From NCBI GenBank assembly GCA_026418175.1, contig JAOABX010000001.1, positions 1 to 64,000 of the forward strand: a stretch of DNA of 64,000 nucleotides, read 5' to 3'. Source of the stretch: Flavobacteriales bacterium (GTDB lineage Bacteria; Bacteroidota; Bacteroidia; CAIKAF01). The notes under the pieces are model-generated. The model made no database searches, had not been told where the DNA came from, and worked only from the letters and a program-made list of their open reading frames with translations. Positions 27,904 through 37,089 of the stretch are shown piece by piece; within the stretch, counting starts at the first letter, position 1, and each line of letters opens with the position of its first letter. A program made the position numbers and the translations under genes.

Positions 27904-29319
27904 TGACTTTTTAACCTGTATTTCTAACGCAACCAAGGCAGCTGTGAATCCCCAATAAGGTACAGATAATTTATCGGTATCCAGAAAATTATTTAAAAAT
28001 CCATGAATCCAGTATGTACATAATCCTAATAAAAGCATGATAGCCGTTTGTTTTATTTTACGGTTTGCCTGCTGATGAAAAACAATTCTACTGGCAGTAT
28101 AGTATGTCATACCAATTACGAACAAAAACGTAAATAATCCCGGAAGCCCCTGTTCAGATAATGGGCCTAAGTATTCACTGTGTGCATTACCAACATCTCC
28201 AAAATTGGTACTAATAATGGTCATTTCATACGAACGTTGAAAGGGAGCATATACAAAAGCATAGGTTCCGGGCCCCCATCCTGTAACAGGACGTTCTTTA
28301 AACATTCGCAAAGCACAGCTCCATCGTAATAATCTTTCTTTGTTAGAAGCATCAGTTGAGATGTTTGACATGGATTGAACATGCTCGGCAAGTTTACCGG
28401 ATGAGTCTTGTTTGTTTTTTTCAAGTCGCATTAAAATTTCAGTTTCAAAAGAGAAGTAGAATATCAATGCTCCCACAAATAACATTGCAATAAAGTACCA
28501 TCGAATTCGAAAGAACAATACCATAAATAATGCTAATGCCCCCATTACACTTAGCCACGAAGCCCTGGAATAAGAAAGCAAAAGCCCAACGCTAAATAAT
28601 CCTGTAATTGCTGCAATAAGAATTTTAATAAACAAACCATGTAGGTTTACAAATGTATAACCTACTAAAAAAGGAATATACATGGCAATGGCTGCAGCGT
28701 AAATGGTGTGGTCGTAGTAAAATGGTGTCATAACCCAGTGGCTGGGTTGTTGCTCAAAGCCCCAAGCGGCATGCCTTGAAACAGTATAAATAATTACACC
28801 TCCCAATGGTAAGATGTATAACCACAGGTACCATTGAATGTTTTGATATTTTTTAAATACCTGTGTACCTAAAAAATAAAAAGGTATAATAAACCAAAGC
28901 TTACTTGCCAGAAACTTAAATGATACAATGGGCATTTCGCTGGTTAAGGAAGAAATAAAAATCCAAAATAGGTAAGCATAAATTGCAAATGAAACCGGAT
29001 GTTTCAATACATTTTTATCAAATGTTCCTTCAGCCAGTGCCTTGAATAGAAACATTACCATTGTTCCTATCATCAATGGCTCTGCAGGCAATGAAAGAGC
29101 GGCGCCAATATCAACTTCTTTTAATTCAATTGACAAAGGTGTAACAATTACACTAAGAAGAAATAATTTATCTATAGAAAGAAAGGCTAATCCAATAATA
29201 GCTAAAACTACCGGTGTTAAATACAACCAATATTGTTCGTAGTAAATAAAAATTGTATTAAGTGCTATGAAACAAGCACTTAGTATATAAAACCACCGGA
29301 TTTTAATAGCTTCCGACAA
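27883..29319 (-). CDS. O-antigen ligase/polymerase family membrane protein
   Basis: The 478-residue protein has about 11-12 hydrophobic segments and the Wzy/WaaL domain: a large periplasmic loop with ERLLRWSCALRMFKERPVTGWGPGTYAF and NAHSEYLGPLSEQGLPGLFTFL. The family either polymerises surface polysaccharide or ligates it to lipid A. It is the last of three genes (GT2, Wzz-like, this one) with small gaps, which favours a polysaccharide polymerase or ligase role in one operon. Which of the two cannot be told from sequence. Confidence 0.85.
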   Translation of the reverse strand: MSEAIKIRWFYILSACFIALNTIFIYYEQYWLYLTPVVLAIIGLAFLSIDKLFLLSVIVTPLSIELKEVDIGAALSLPAEPLMIGTMVMFLFKALAEGTFDKNVLKHPVSFAIYAYLFWIFISSLTSEMPIVSFKFLASKLWFIIPFYFLGTQVFKKYQNIQWYLWLYILPLGGVIIYTVSRHAAWGFEQQPSHWVMTPFYYDHTIYAAAIAMYIPFLVGYTFVNLHGLFIKILIAAITGLFSVGLLLSYSRASWLSVMGALALFMVLFFRIRWYFIAMLFVGALIFYFSFETEILMRLEKNKQDSSGKLAEHVQSMSNISTDASNKERLLRWSCALRMFKERPVTGWGPGTYAFVYAPFQRSYEMTIISTNFGDVGNAHSEYLGPLSEQGLPGLFTFLFVIGMTYYTASRIVFHQQANRKIKQTAIMLLLGLCTYWIHGFLNNFLDTDKLSVPYWGFTAALVALEIQVKKSSEKTAS

Positions 29320-29322
29320 TGG

Positions 29323-30363
29323 CTATGCTTGATTTTGCTTAAGTTTGTTTAACTCCAGTTTGTATTTCTTCCAATTTTCTAAACCAATCAGGAAGAAGAT
29401 TGTCATACAAAATGTTGCAAATGTTGCTCCTAACACAATCATAGAACGTTTAGGATATGTTTTGCGATCAGCCGGATAAGCATAGTTTACAACCATTTTG
29501 TGAGGAATGTTTCGTTCGGCATCCACACGTGCTTGATCGTATTTAAGTTTTATTTCAGAAAGTTGTTTTCTGTATAATTCCAGATTATCAGTAAGTGCAA
29601 CATAGGCGCCGCCGTATTTTGATAAAATGGCTATTTTTTCTTCTAATGCTTTAATAGCTCGTTGATCACCTTTTGAAACTGCTGCTGCATATTCTTTATT
29701 GATTACTTCTGATTGTGATGCATAGTCATTAATCCCCATGCTTCGTATTTTATCGAGCGAATCACTCATCATTTGAATTTGTGATTGAAGATTTAGATAT
29801 TCTGCTTCCACAATTTTAAGTCCTTCACGGGCACGTTCTTTTTGAATTCGGTTTTTTACTGAATCCAATCGGGCTGCAATATCATTGGCGATTCCTGCAG
29901 CTATGTTTGGGTCTTCGTCTAATACGCTTATTTCTACCGAATTAAATTCTGTTCGCCTAAAATTTACATTTTTTGCAAACTTTTTCATCATTTTGGTTTT
30001 GGCAAATTTCCCATTTGGATTAATCTTGTAATGTTCATATAAATTATATTGAGCAATTACCCACTCCCTAATTTCATCTGATTGTAAAATTTGTAAGGCT
30101 TGTTCTGCTTCTGCTTCTTCACCAAACTCCAAAAAGTCCTGGCGGCTGTTTCCGGTAACATCTAACAGAGCTTTCGAAATGGAGTTAGTGGTTGTTGGAT
30201 AAAAAATTACAACTGATTTATACCGGTCTTTCATGGTTAATGAAATAATAACCGATGCAATAGCACCAATCAATGTGGCTATTGCTATATGTTTCCACCA
30301 CTTCACTAAAAATGAGATGAACCCAAATGAACTAAAGCTAAATTCCTGCGACTGATTACTCAT
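29323..30363 (-). CDS. Wzz/GumC-family chain length determinant protein
   Basis: The 346-residue protein has an N-terminal membrane segment (HIAIATLIGAIASVIISLTM), a long periplasmic coiled part (NRIQKERAREGLKIVEAEYLNLQSQI...), the conserved YPADRKTYPKRS motif just before the second membrane segment (IVLGATFATFCMTIFFLIGL), and a short cytoplasmic end without a kinase domain. Such proteins set polysaccharide chain length at the inner membrane. It is 3 bp upstream of the Wzy/WaaL-like gene. Confidence 0.88.
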   Translation of the reverse strand: MSNQSQEFSFSSFGFISFLVKWWKHIAIATLIGAIASVIISLTMKDRYKSVVIFYPTTTNSISKALLDVTGNSRQDFLEFGEEAEAEQALQILQSDEIREWVIAQYNLYEHYKINPNGKFAKTKMMKKFAKNVNFRRTEFNSVEISVLDEDPNIAAGIANDIAARLDSVKNRIQKERAREGLKIVEAEYLNLQSQIQMMSDSLDKIRSMGINDYASQSEVINKEYAAAVSKGDQRAIKALEEKIAILSKYGGAYVALTDNLELYRKQLSEIKLKYDQARVDAERNIPHKMVVNYAYPADRKTYPKRSMIVLGATFATFCMTIFFLIGLENWKKYKLELNKLKQNQA

Positions 30364-30402
30364 GGTTCTTGTTGTTATGTTTTGATATGCTGCAAATTTA
30401 TT

Positions 30403-31170
30403 CTAAAATTCGGATGTGTGTTGTTTTTGTAACTTCAGCAGTAGTAAGTATTTTTGAAACACTTCATAGGCGGTAATGGTAGCAATGATCCAGCCTTTGC
30501 GGCCATCCAAAAATCCCGCTTTAATAAAATAATCCCGAATAAATCGGCCGATGGGATGAATGATTAACTTCCATACAGAAGACCGTTTGCCGGCTTTTAA
30601 ATAGGCTTTGGCTGCCAGGTTTGCAAAATATAACGCCTTTTTTTTATGTTCTGCCACTGTTTGATATGAATAATGTAGAATATGCCCGGGGATATGCTGA
30701 ATAACGCATCCTGGATGCATTTCAAATTTATCATGAGGGTTTATACCAGTCCACCTTCCTTTGTGCCTGTTCCATAAACGTAGTTTTTTATCCGGATACC
30801 AGGCTCCATGCCTTATATATGTTCCACAATAATTGTTTAATCGGTTCATGGTGTATCCATCAGCGGTTGGTTGTTCCATAATGTGTTGTATGGTATTAGA
30901 AAGTACTTCATCAACAGCTTCATCAGCATCTAAGGATAGTACCCAATCATATGTTGCCTGCGCAGCAGCATAGTTTTTTTGTTCTATATGACCTTCAAAT
31001 GGATGATACATTATTCTTGCTCCCATTTGTGAAGCAATTTCGCAAGTTTGGTCAGTTGAGCCTGAATCTACCACTAATATTTCAGCAGCCCATGATTTTA
31101 CTGATTCAATACAACGCGATATATTTCGTTCTTCATTGTATGTTATGATAACTACACTAACCTGAACCAT
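30403..31170 (-). CDS. Glycosyltransferase family 2 (WaaE/KdtX-like)
   Basis: Start at 31170 (MVQVSVVIITYNEERNI) is preferred over the track's start five codons earlier, giving 255 residues. The GT-A nucleotide-sugar site is VVDSGSTDQT and the DxD-like motif is LSLDADEAVDE. HGAWYPDKKLRLW and GRWTGINPHDKFEM are typical of the LPS core beta-glucosyltransferase-like group. It is first of the leftward polysaccharide operon and has a hairpin in its leader about 60 bp before the start. Confidence 0.88.
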   Translation of the reverse strand: MVQVSVVIITYNEERNISRCIESVKSWAAEILVVDSGSTDQTCEIASQMGARIMYHPFEGHIEQKNYAAAQATYDWVLSLDADEAVDEVLSNTIQHIMEQPTADGYTMNRLNNYCGTYIRHGAWYPDKKLRLWNRHKGRWTGINPHDKFEMHPGCVIQHIPGHILHYSYQTVAEHKKKALYFANLAAKAYLKAGKRSSVWKLIIHPIGRFIRDYFIKAGFLDGRKGWIIATITAYEVFQKYLLLLKLQKQHTSEF

Positions 31171-31230
31171 AATTGTAAATAGCACGGGAAAAGTACACAG
31201 AAAATGTAAGGAAAGAATTAAAAAAATTAA

Positions 31231-31253
31231 CCCCCGGCCTGATTGACCGGGGG
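31231..31253 (-). terminator. Hairpin in the leader of the polysaccharide operon
   Basis: CCCCCGG / CCGGGGG with a 9-nt loop. Read on the minus strand it is followed by TTAATTTTTTTAATT, as in an intrinsic terminator. It lies 61 bp before the GT2 start, in a 406-bp gap (31171-31576) with no other gene found. It may therefore be an attenuator, or the end of a short leader RNA. The rest of the gap is AT-rich and holds nothing else clear. Confidence 0.6.
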
Positions 31254-31576
31254 AAAATTTTAATTCACCAAAAACAATAATCCGAATGTAACGGGTTTTT
31301 TATTTACAACCAATGAAATTTTGAGAAATACATTATATGTTCACAACTTTGTAATTTTAACTTTTTAATAAAGTTTTAAAAATCATTTATATAAATTGAT
31401 CTTCTTGTTTTTTTACTCTACCATTTTGTTAATATCTGCACATTTTTTTAGGAAATATACTTCAAAATAATTGAGATGGGAGTATGCTTTGAAATTTGTG
31501 TTTCCGGTCTTTAAAACATATTCATTTTCTTAATTTTTATTCTTTTCATCGTATTTGCGCTATTTTTGTAACGATT

Positions 31577-32029
31577 ATGAAAGCAAGCAACTTCTTTATC
31601 ATTTCTTTTGCAGTAATTTTAATCGTCATTGTTGCAGCCTGCGGTAAATCATTGTCGAAAGAAGAAAAGGAAGCTAAAATTTTAGAAAAACAAATCAACG
31701 AAGTGATGGCTATTCACGATTCGGTTATGCCTAAGACTGGTGAAATCTTTAAATTGAAAAAAAAGCTATCTAATTTTGAAAAAACAATCTCAGATTCTAT
31801 TCAAATTCAAAAAATATTTCGTTGCAAAAATCTATTGGTTGAGGCAGACGAAGCCATGATGAAATGGATGCATGAATTCCGGGAAGCCGACCCGATGCTT
31901 AGTTTTCAGGAAAAACAACGTTATTACCTGGAAGAAAAGAAAAAAATTACTGAAGTAAAAAACAAAATGCTTTCCAGTATTGATAGTGCAAAATTTTTAT
32001 TGCATGAACTTGAAAATATTTCAAAATAG
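31577..32029 (+). CDS. Hypothetical lipoprotein with coiled-coil body
   Basis: Start at 31577 gives MKASNFFIISFAVILIVIVAACGKS, a lipoprotein signal with lipobox VAAC, 150 residues in total; the track's earlier start is not supported. The body is charged and helical (KEEKEAKILEKQINEVMAIHDSVMPKTGEI), including a repeat of Lys/Glu heptad-like stretches. No family recognised. TATTTTTG (about 31560-31567) resembles a -7 box but lies too close to the start to be sure. The SCO1 gene begins 26 bp before its end, so the two are coupled with the cytochrome gene. Confidence 0.75.
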   Translation: MKASNFFIISFAVILIVIVAACGKSLSKEEKEAKILEKQINEVMAIHDSVMPKTGEIFKLKKKLSNFEKTISDSIQIQKIFRCKNLLVEADEAMMKWMHEFREADPMLSFQEKQRYYLEEKKKITEVKNKMLSSIDSAKFLLHELENISK

Positions 32030-32681
32030 TTGGTTTTCTATATTACTTTTATTAATTGCTTGTGGACCAAGTAAATCTCACAAATCAAGTCGTAACGATT
32101 CTCCATCACGTCTTCCATTTTTTGGAGAACCGTCCATCTTATCTCGGGAAGAAAACGGTGTATTGATCATTGATACGGTTTATCCAACCATTCCCAATTT
32201 TTCATTTCGTAATCAGGAAGGTAAACTAATAACGCAAGAAGATATCAAAGGCAAAATATATGTGGCTGATTTCTTTTTTACAACCTGCCCCACCATTTGC
32301 CCGATTATGAAGTCACAAATGTTACGTGTTTATGAAACCTTTTTAAATGAACCGAGGCTTGTGATTTTAAGCCACAGTATTGACCCTGAACATGATTCAG
32401 TATCAGTACTTAAAGAATATGCAGATCGGCTACAGGTAGCTGCACCCCGTTGGAATTTTCTTACTGGAAACAAGGATTCAATCTATACCCTTGCTGAAGC
32501 TTATATGGCCAGTGCTGCAGAAGATCCTACTGCCCCGGGTGGTTTTATTCATAGTGGGGCATTCATACTGATTGATCACAACCGTTTTATAAGAGGATAT
32601 TATGATGGTACAAAGCCTGAAGAAGTAGATCAACTCATTAAAGATATTCCGATATTATTGCGTGAAGTATCAGAGCCTTAA
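32004..32681 (+). CDS. SCO1/SenC-family copper chaperone lipoprotein
   Basis: SCO proteins deliver copper to, or reduce, the CuA site of cytochrome oxidase. Start at 32004 gives MNLKIFQNSWFSILLLLIACGPS, a lipoprotein signal, 225 residues. The copper-binding site is FFTTCPTICPIM (CxxxC) with the distal His in GGFIHSGAFILIDH. Thioredoxin fold otherwise typical. It overlaps the lipoprotein gene before it and the cytochrome gene after it, so respiration-linked function of the trio is likely. Confidence 0.9.
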   Translation: MNLKIFQNSWFSILLLLIACGPSKSHKSSRNDSPSRLPFFGEPSILSREENGVLIIDTVYPTIPNFSFRNQEGKLITQEDIKGKIYVADFFFTTCPTICPIMKSQMLRVYETFLNEPRLVILSHSIDPEHDSVSVLKEYADRLQVAAPRWNFLTGNKDSIYTLAEAYMASAAEDPTAPGGFIHSGAFILIDHNRFIRGYYDGTKPEEVDQLIKDIPILLREVSEP

Positions 32682-33087
32682 AATTTTGTTGCAAATACTT
32701 ATCCCACTCCTCATTATTGGGATAGTGGTGGTAATTTATCCAAAAACTAAAGCTAAATCGGTTTTATTGGGCGAATCGGTGTATAAAAAACACTGTGCCA
32801 ATTGTCATGGATTAAAAGGCGAAGGTCTTCGCTTATTAATTCCACCGTTAGGTGATCCACGTTCTATGCAGCTTGAAAATTTAGTATGTACCATACGCTA
32901 TGGCAAGCGGGGTGAAATTTTGGTTTTTGGCCAAACCTATAATCGTCCCATGCCTGGTAATTATGAGCTTGAAAACGACGAAATTACAGCATTAATTAAC
33001 TATTTATACTCCATTTTTCCAATTACTCCAACCTATCAAGCCGTTACTCTATCTGAAGTAAATGGATTGATTCAACAATGCAAATAA
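32662..33087 (+). CDS. Membrane-anchored class I cytochrome c
   Basis: This 141-residue protein has an N-terminal anchor (ILLQILIPLLIIGIVVVIY) and one heme site, KHCANCHGLKGEG (CxxCH), with a likely axial Met in YNRPMPGNYELENDEITALINYLYSIF. Start is GTG inside the SCO1 gene (20-bp overlap). It probably carries electrons to a terminal oxidase in the periplasm. Confidence 0.88.
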   Translation: MKYQSLKILLQILIPLLIIGIVVVIYPKTKAKSVLLGESVYKKHCANCHGLKGEGLRLLIPPLGDPRSMQLENLVCTIRYGKRGEILVFGQTYNRPMPGNYELENDEITALINYLYSIFPITPTYQAVTLSEVNGLIQQCK

Positions 33088-33132
33088 TTTAAATGCCAAA
33101 AAATCAATACATTAAGGCTATTCGAGGATTAA

Positions 33133-33212
33133 ATATTAACTTAATGTTAAGTAAGTATTAAAAAAAAGTAAAAATAATATTAACTTAGCGTTAAGTTTTC
33201 CGTATAATACGG
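33133..33212 (+). promoter_or_regulatory. Two palindromic operator-like sites before a small MORN_2 gene
   Basis: ATTAACTTAATGTTAAGT (33135-33152 region) and ATTAACTTAGCGTTAAGT (33178-33195 region) are near-copies about 43 bp apart. The first contains the perfect palindrome ACTTAA-TG-TTAAGT. The perfect palindrome CCGTAT-A-ATACGG follows at about 33200-33212, 32 bp before the start of the next gene. The repeat of an inverted repeat is typical of a dimeric regulator's sites. Confidence 0.6.
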
Positions 33213-33243
33213 TATTGTTTAACCTTTAAAAACAAGTAATGCC

Positions 33244-33636
33244 ATGAAAAAGTGGATTGTATGTTTTGTGCTGAGTATGCCTTTATTTGTTATTGCTCAG
33301 AATTTTGAACGCTATCAGTACAATGCTGAAGGAAAAATTATAGCCAAATACTCGGGAATTGATCATAATAATTTTGATTTTGTGAAGTATTATGATAATG
33401 GAAAAAAAATGACAGAGGGAACCTACTTGGAGGGTAAAAAGCATGGGGTATGGAAAACCTGGAATGAAGAAGGAAAATTAACAGCTAAGGCCAGATACAA
33501 ACATGGTGAAAAAACAGGCAGATGGATGATTGTGGATGAAAGTGATAAAAATGTTTTTCATATCAGCTTTGAAAACAATCAGGTAAAAGAGGCGACTAAA
33601 ACTAAAGATATGAGTAAAGTACTTGTAAAACGTTAG
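33244..33636 (+). CDS. Small secreted MORN_2-repeat protein
   Basis: The 130-residue protein has a signal peptide (MKKWIVCFVLSMPLFVIAQ) and YwqK/MORN_2-type repeats: YDNGKKMTEGTYLEGKKHGVWKTWNEEGKLTAKARYKHGEKTGRW. These units are common in Bacteroidota surface proteins and toxin-antitoxin-like cassettes, but no toxin is next to it. Function unknown. It has its own palindromic upstream region and its own terminator, so it is likely a separately regulated gene. Confidence 0.8.
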   Translation: MKKWIVCFVLSMPLFVIAQNFERYQYNAEGKIIAKYSGIDHNNFDFVKYYDNGKKMTEGTYLEGKKHGVWKTWNEEGKLTAKARYKHGEKTGRWMIVDESDKNVFHISFENNQVKEATKTKDMSKVLVKR

Positions 33637-33676
33637 TTTACCTACTTTGTATAGTAAACATTAATTGTGAATCCTT

Positions 33677-33711
33677 AAAGTCCGGCGCTATTGGGTCGGA
33701 CTTTTTATTTA
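33677..33711 (+). terminator. Terminator after the MORN_2 gene
   Basis: AAAGTCCG pairs with CGGACTTT around a 12-nt loop and is followed by TTATTTATT. It ends about 50 bp before tlyA. Confidence 0.85.
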
Positions 33712-33758
33712 TTGCAAATCTAATTCATTACTTTTATAAAAGCATTCATCTTTGCAAC

Positions 33759-34487
33759 ATGCGTTTGGATGTGTTTTTGGTTCAGAAGGGTTGGTTCCCT
33801 TCACGGCAAAAGGCTCGAAAAGCCATTGATGCTGGTTGGGTTATTGTCAATGGAAAACCAGTACCCAAAGCTGGAACAGAAATTACATTGAATGATGTAA
33901 TTGAAGTATCTCCCAATGAACTTTTAAAGTATGTGAGTGCCGGTGGTTTTAAACTGGAAAAAGCTATTCTCGATTTTCAGCTTGACTTTCGTGGAAAAAC
34001 CATTCTTGATATAGGGGCCTCTACCGGTGGATTTACAGATTGTGCCTTGCAACACGGAGCGGTAAAAGTGTACACCGTAGATGTAGGTACAGATCAGCTT
34101 TCCCCGCAATTAAAAAAAGATTCACGCGTAATTTGGCATGAACAAACGCATATTAAAGATTTTACCTTAGCTATCAATGTTGATGTAGTGTTAATGGATG
34201 TATCATTTATGTCGCAGGTATTGGTATATCCTCTACTAAAAAACTGGCTGAAACCACAGGGATGGGTAATTTCGCTTATCAAACCACAATTTGAACTGAA
34301 TAAAAAAATTTCATTTCGCAGAGGCATTATTCGTGATGAACAGCTTCATCAGCAGGTACTGAATAAGATAATTGACGAAGCTGCCAAACATAACCTGATG
34401 GTTCAGAAAATTACTACTGCACCTGAAAGTGAACAAAAAAACAAAGAGTTTTTAGCGTGGTTTATTTATCAACCAGCAGTTCAATAG
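33759..34487 (+). CDS. tlyA: TlyA-family rRNA 2'-O-methyltransferase
   Basis: TlyA methylates ribose in 16S/23S rRNA. The 242-residue protein has an N-terminal S4 RNA-binding domain (MRLDVFLVQKGWFPSRQKARKAI) and an FtsJ-like methyltransferase with the AdoMet loop ILDIGASTGGFTDCALQHGA and the motif SLIKPQFEL. Length is a little below the usual 260-270. Its stop codon directly abuts the stop of the convergent gene. Confidence 0.92.
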   Translation: MRLDVFLVQKGWFPSRQKARKAIDAGWVIVNGKPVPKAGTEITLNDVIEVSPNELLKYVSAGGFKLEKAILDFQLDFRGKTILDIGASTGGFTDCALQHGAVKVYTVDVGTDQLSPQLKKDSRVIWHEQTHIKDFTLAINVDVVLMDVSFMSQVLVYPLLKNWLKPQGWVISLIKPQFELNKKISFRRGIIRDEQLHQQVLNKIIDEAAKHNLMVQKITTAPESEQKNKEFLAWFIYQPAVQ

Positions 34488-36956
34488 TTATAGGCCCATC
34501 TCCATTTCTCCGCCTTCCTGCATGCGTCGGCGGTTTTCTCTTCTATTTGATTCCTGTTGTTTACCAAATCGGTAGGTAAATTGAATAGTAGCTACTCGGG
34601 TTTCCCGTTTTCGATACACATCTCCATAGAAATTAATTCCACGGGTATCCACATAAAATCGTCGAGTATCAAAAATATCAGAAACATTGAGTGTAAGCGA
34701 TGCTTTATTTTTAAGAAAATCCAACCGATATCCGGCATCCAGCCCCCAAACTTCGGCCATGGTTCCTTGCGGAAATACATTGGGTCCGTTTAAATTAAAA
34801 GAAAGTTGAAACTCCATATTTTTTCCAATCTTAAAACTGTTTTGCAAACGAATGTTATAGCTAAAATTGGTAGCATTGAGCTCGCCTTCTTGATTTTGTC
34901 CAAACACCTGATTGCGGAATACACTAACTGTAGAGGTGCTATTCCACCATTTAAACCACCGATTGCGAGCTACCAGTTCAACACCGAAGTTGATAGAATA
35001 ATCAAGGTTTATAAAGGTAACGGTAGATATTCCCAGAGAGTCCACATTGCGGTACCGTTGGATGATGCCATCTACATGCCGAAAATATGCCGTGGCTACC
35101 AACGTATGGTTTTTCCACTGCTTGGAATAATTGAATTCTAGAGCATCAATGTTTTCGGGATTCAAATCCGGATTTCCCTTTCGGATATTCAACGGGTCTT
35201 CATAATTAGCAAAAGGATTTAGGCTTTGTAAACCCGGTCGGTTAATTCTTCGAGAGTAATTTAATTGAAATTCGTTGCCTTTGCCAGCTTTGTAGCTAAG
35301 AAACACAGATGGGAAAAAGTTTACATAATTTTTTGTAAAGGCAATATTCCCTATTGTTTGTTCTCCCCATACATTGGTTTGTTCAACTCGCAATCCTACC
35401 TGATAACCAAATTTTTCTTTTACAGAACCACTAAATGTACCGTAAACCGCATTCACATTTTCAAGGTAAATAAACCGATTGGTAAGGCCATTGTCTATAA
35501 TCCAATTGTTTTGATTGTAATCAAAAGAATCAGCAATCATTTCATTGTCAAACTGCCGGATATTTACCTTCCAGCCTGTTTCAAATTTGTATATTTTAGC
35601 AAAGGGGTGTGTATAGTCCATTTGGGTTACAGATACAATGCTTTGGTTATATTGAATATTATGACTTAATGAAGGAAGCCGGGTAGTATCTGGAAGGTTA
35701 TCCAGCGTAAATTCTTGTTGAATGTAATTTCCTCGATTGGAAGAACGGTTAAAAGAAATACTAGAAGAGGCCGTTAACTCTCTGTTTTGCTTGGGTAATT
35801 TGAGTGTGTAATTGATTCCGCCATCAGCACTGTAACTCTCGTTCGGGGTATCAGTGTTACGTTGATAAATTCGTGTAACCCAGTCATTAGCATTCAAAAA
35901 CTGATAATCAATCAGCTCAGGCCTAATACCATTACCATAGCCAAACAAATATGTGAGGCCAATGGTATTTCTAGTATTGGGCATAAAATCAATGTTTCCT
36001 GAAAATGTAGGGCTAATATCCCATGTAAATCCTTCGTTTTGCTGATTAATAGTATAAGAATTAACTGAATCAATCAGGTTAGTACGGTTATTATACCCCC
36101 CAAACATGTAGCGGCTGTATCGAAATCCCAATGTATTGCTGGTTGAAAGTTTTTCAGTACGGTAATTCAGGGTAGCACTGGCATTGTATTTATGATAAGT
36201 GCCCACGCCGGCAGTGATACTACCACTCATCCCGTCGGCAATGTTTCGTTTGGTTATGATATTGATAATACCGCTCATTCCTTCGGCATCGTATTTAGCC
36301 GATGGGTTGGTAATGAGTTCAATACGGTCTATGTTGGATGCAGGAATTTGTTGCAGAATTTGTTCGCGGTTTTGAGCCGTTAATCCAGAAGGCCTACCAT
36401 TAATGAAAATCATCAGGTTTTCGCTTCCCCGCAAGCTAATCTTTCCGTCAATATCTACATTTACCGTGGGAACTTGCTTTAATACATCAATGGCAGAGCC
36501 ACCTGCACTTACCAAATCTTTTTCTACGTTGAATATTTTTTTGTCAATAGCCAACTGAAAATTATCTTTTTCTTCTTCAATGGTTACTTGCTCGAGTGCT
36601 TTGGCATCTACTTCCAATAAAATAGTTCCTGCAGAAACTTCAGGTTGTTGTGGGGTTATCACCACGGTATCTTTTACAGTTTTATATCCAATAAAAGAAT
36701 AGGTTAGATAATATTTTCCAGGTTTTAATTTATCCAGCAAAAATTCTCCTTTTGAATCGGCAAGTGCACCTGTAAAAAAGCTGGTATCTCTGGCATGGCG
36801 TGCGGTAATTGTGGTAAATTCCACCGGCTTTTTAGTCAAGGCATCCAGAATTTTTCCTGTAATTTTACCGTTGGTGGGTATTCCTTGATCGGGTTGAGAA
36901 AATGCCCGCAAGGAGAAGCATAAAATCAAATATATCGCGTAAACCAATCGTTTCAT
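34488..36956 (-). CDS. Outer-membrane beta-barrel protein with carboxypeptidase-like and plug domains
   Basis: Start at 36956 (MKRLVYAIYLILCFSLRAFSQ signal) is preferred to the track's five-codon-longer form; 822 residues. Order: CarboxypepD_reg-like domain (about 25-115, GKITGKILDALTKKPVEF), TonB-plug-like domain (about 120-215, SAGGSAIDVLKQVPTVNVDIDGKISLRG), then a large barrel with YNRSRRINRPGL-like strands and a C-terminal Arg/Glu-rich tail (RRENRRRMQEGGEMEMGL) typical of the OMP_b-brl_3 family. No substrate can be inferred. It lacks an adjacent SusD. Confidence 0.88.
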   Translation of the reverse strand: MKRLVYAIYLILCFSLRAFSQPDQGIPTNGKITGKILDALTKKPVEFTTITARHARDTSFFTGALADSKGEFLLDKLKPGKYYLTYSFIGYKTVKDTVVITPQQPEVSAGTILLEVDAKALEQVTIEEEKDNFQLAIDKKIFNVEKDLVSAGGSAIDVLKQVPTVNVDIDGKISLRGSENLMIFINGRPSGLTAQNREQILQQIPASNIDRIELITNPSAKYDAEGMSGIINIITKRNIADGMSGSITAGVGTYHKYNASATLNYRTEKLSTSNTLGFRYSRYMFGGYNNRTNLIDSVNSYTINQQNEGFTWDISPTFSGNIDFMPNTRNTIGLTYLFGYGNGIRPELIDYQFLNANDWVTRIYQRNTDTPNESYSADGGINYTLKLPKQNRELTASSSISFNRSSNRGNYIQQEFTLDNLPDTTRLPSLSHNIQYNQSIVSVTQMDYTHPFAKIYKFETGWKVNIRQFDNEMIADSFDYNQNNWIIDNGLTNRFIYLENVNAVYGTFSGSVKEKFGYQVGLRVEQTNVWGEQTIGNIAFTKNYVNFFPSVFLSYKAGKGNEFQLNYSRRINRPGLQSLNPFANYEDPLNIRKGNPDLNPENIDALEFNYSKQWKNHTLVATAYFRHVDGIIQRYRNVDSLGISTVTFINLDYSINFGVELVARNRWFKWWNSTSTVSVFRNQVFGQNQEGELNATNFSYNIRLQNSFKIGKNMEFQLSFNLNGPNVFPQGTMAEVWGLDAGYRLDFLKNKASLTLNVSDIFDTRRFYVDTRGINFYGDVYRKRETRVATIQFTYRFGKQQESNRRENRRRMQEGGEMEMGL

Positions 36957-37089
36957 TATACAAACATACAATTATTGAGACTTCTAAAGGACTAAAAAAT
37001 GTGAAAGCCCATGGTGTTCGTTACTTTTTAAAAGTATTAGATCATGCTTTTGTTCAAGGGTTTAATTTTGTAGTTATAAACAGGGCTTT

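Noticed and set aside
31272-31300. Plus-strand terminator TCCGAATGTAACGGGTTTTTT
   Set aside because: The stem is only three or four base pairs; too weak to support.
33200-33212. CCGTATAATACGG as a -10 promoter box
   Set aside because: TATAAT within it resembles a sigma-70 -10 of Proteobacteria, but Bacteroidota use TAnnTTTG; it is listed as a palindrome only.
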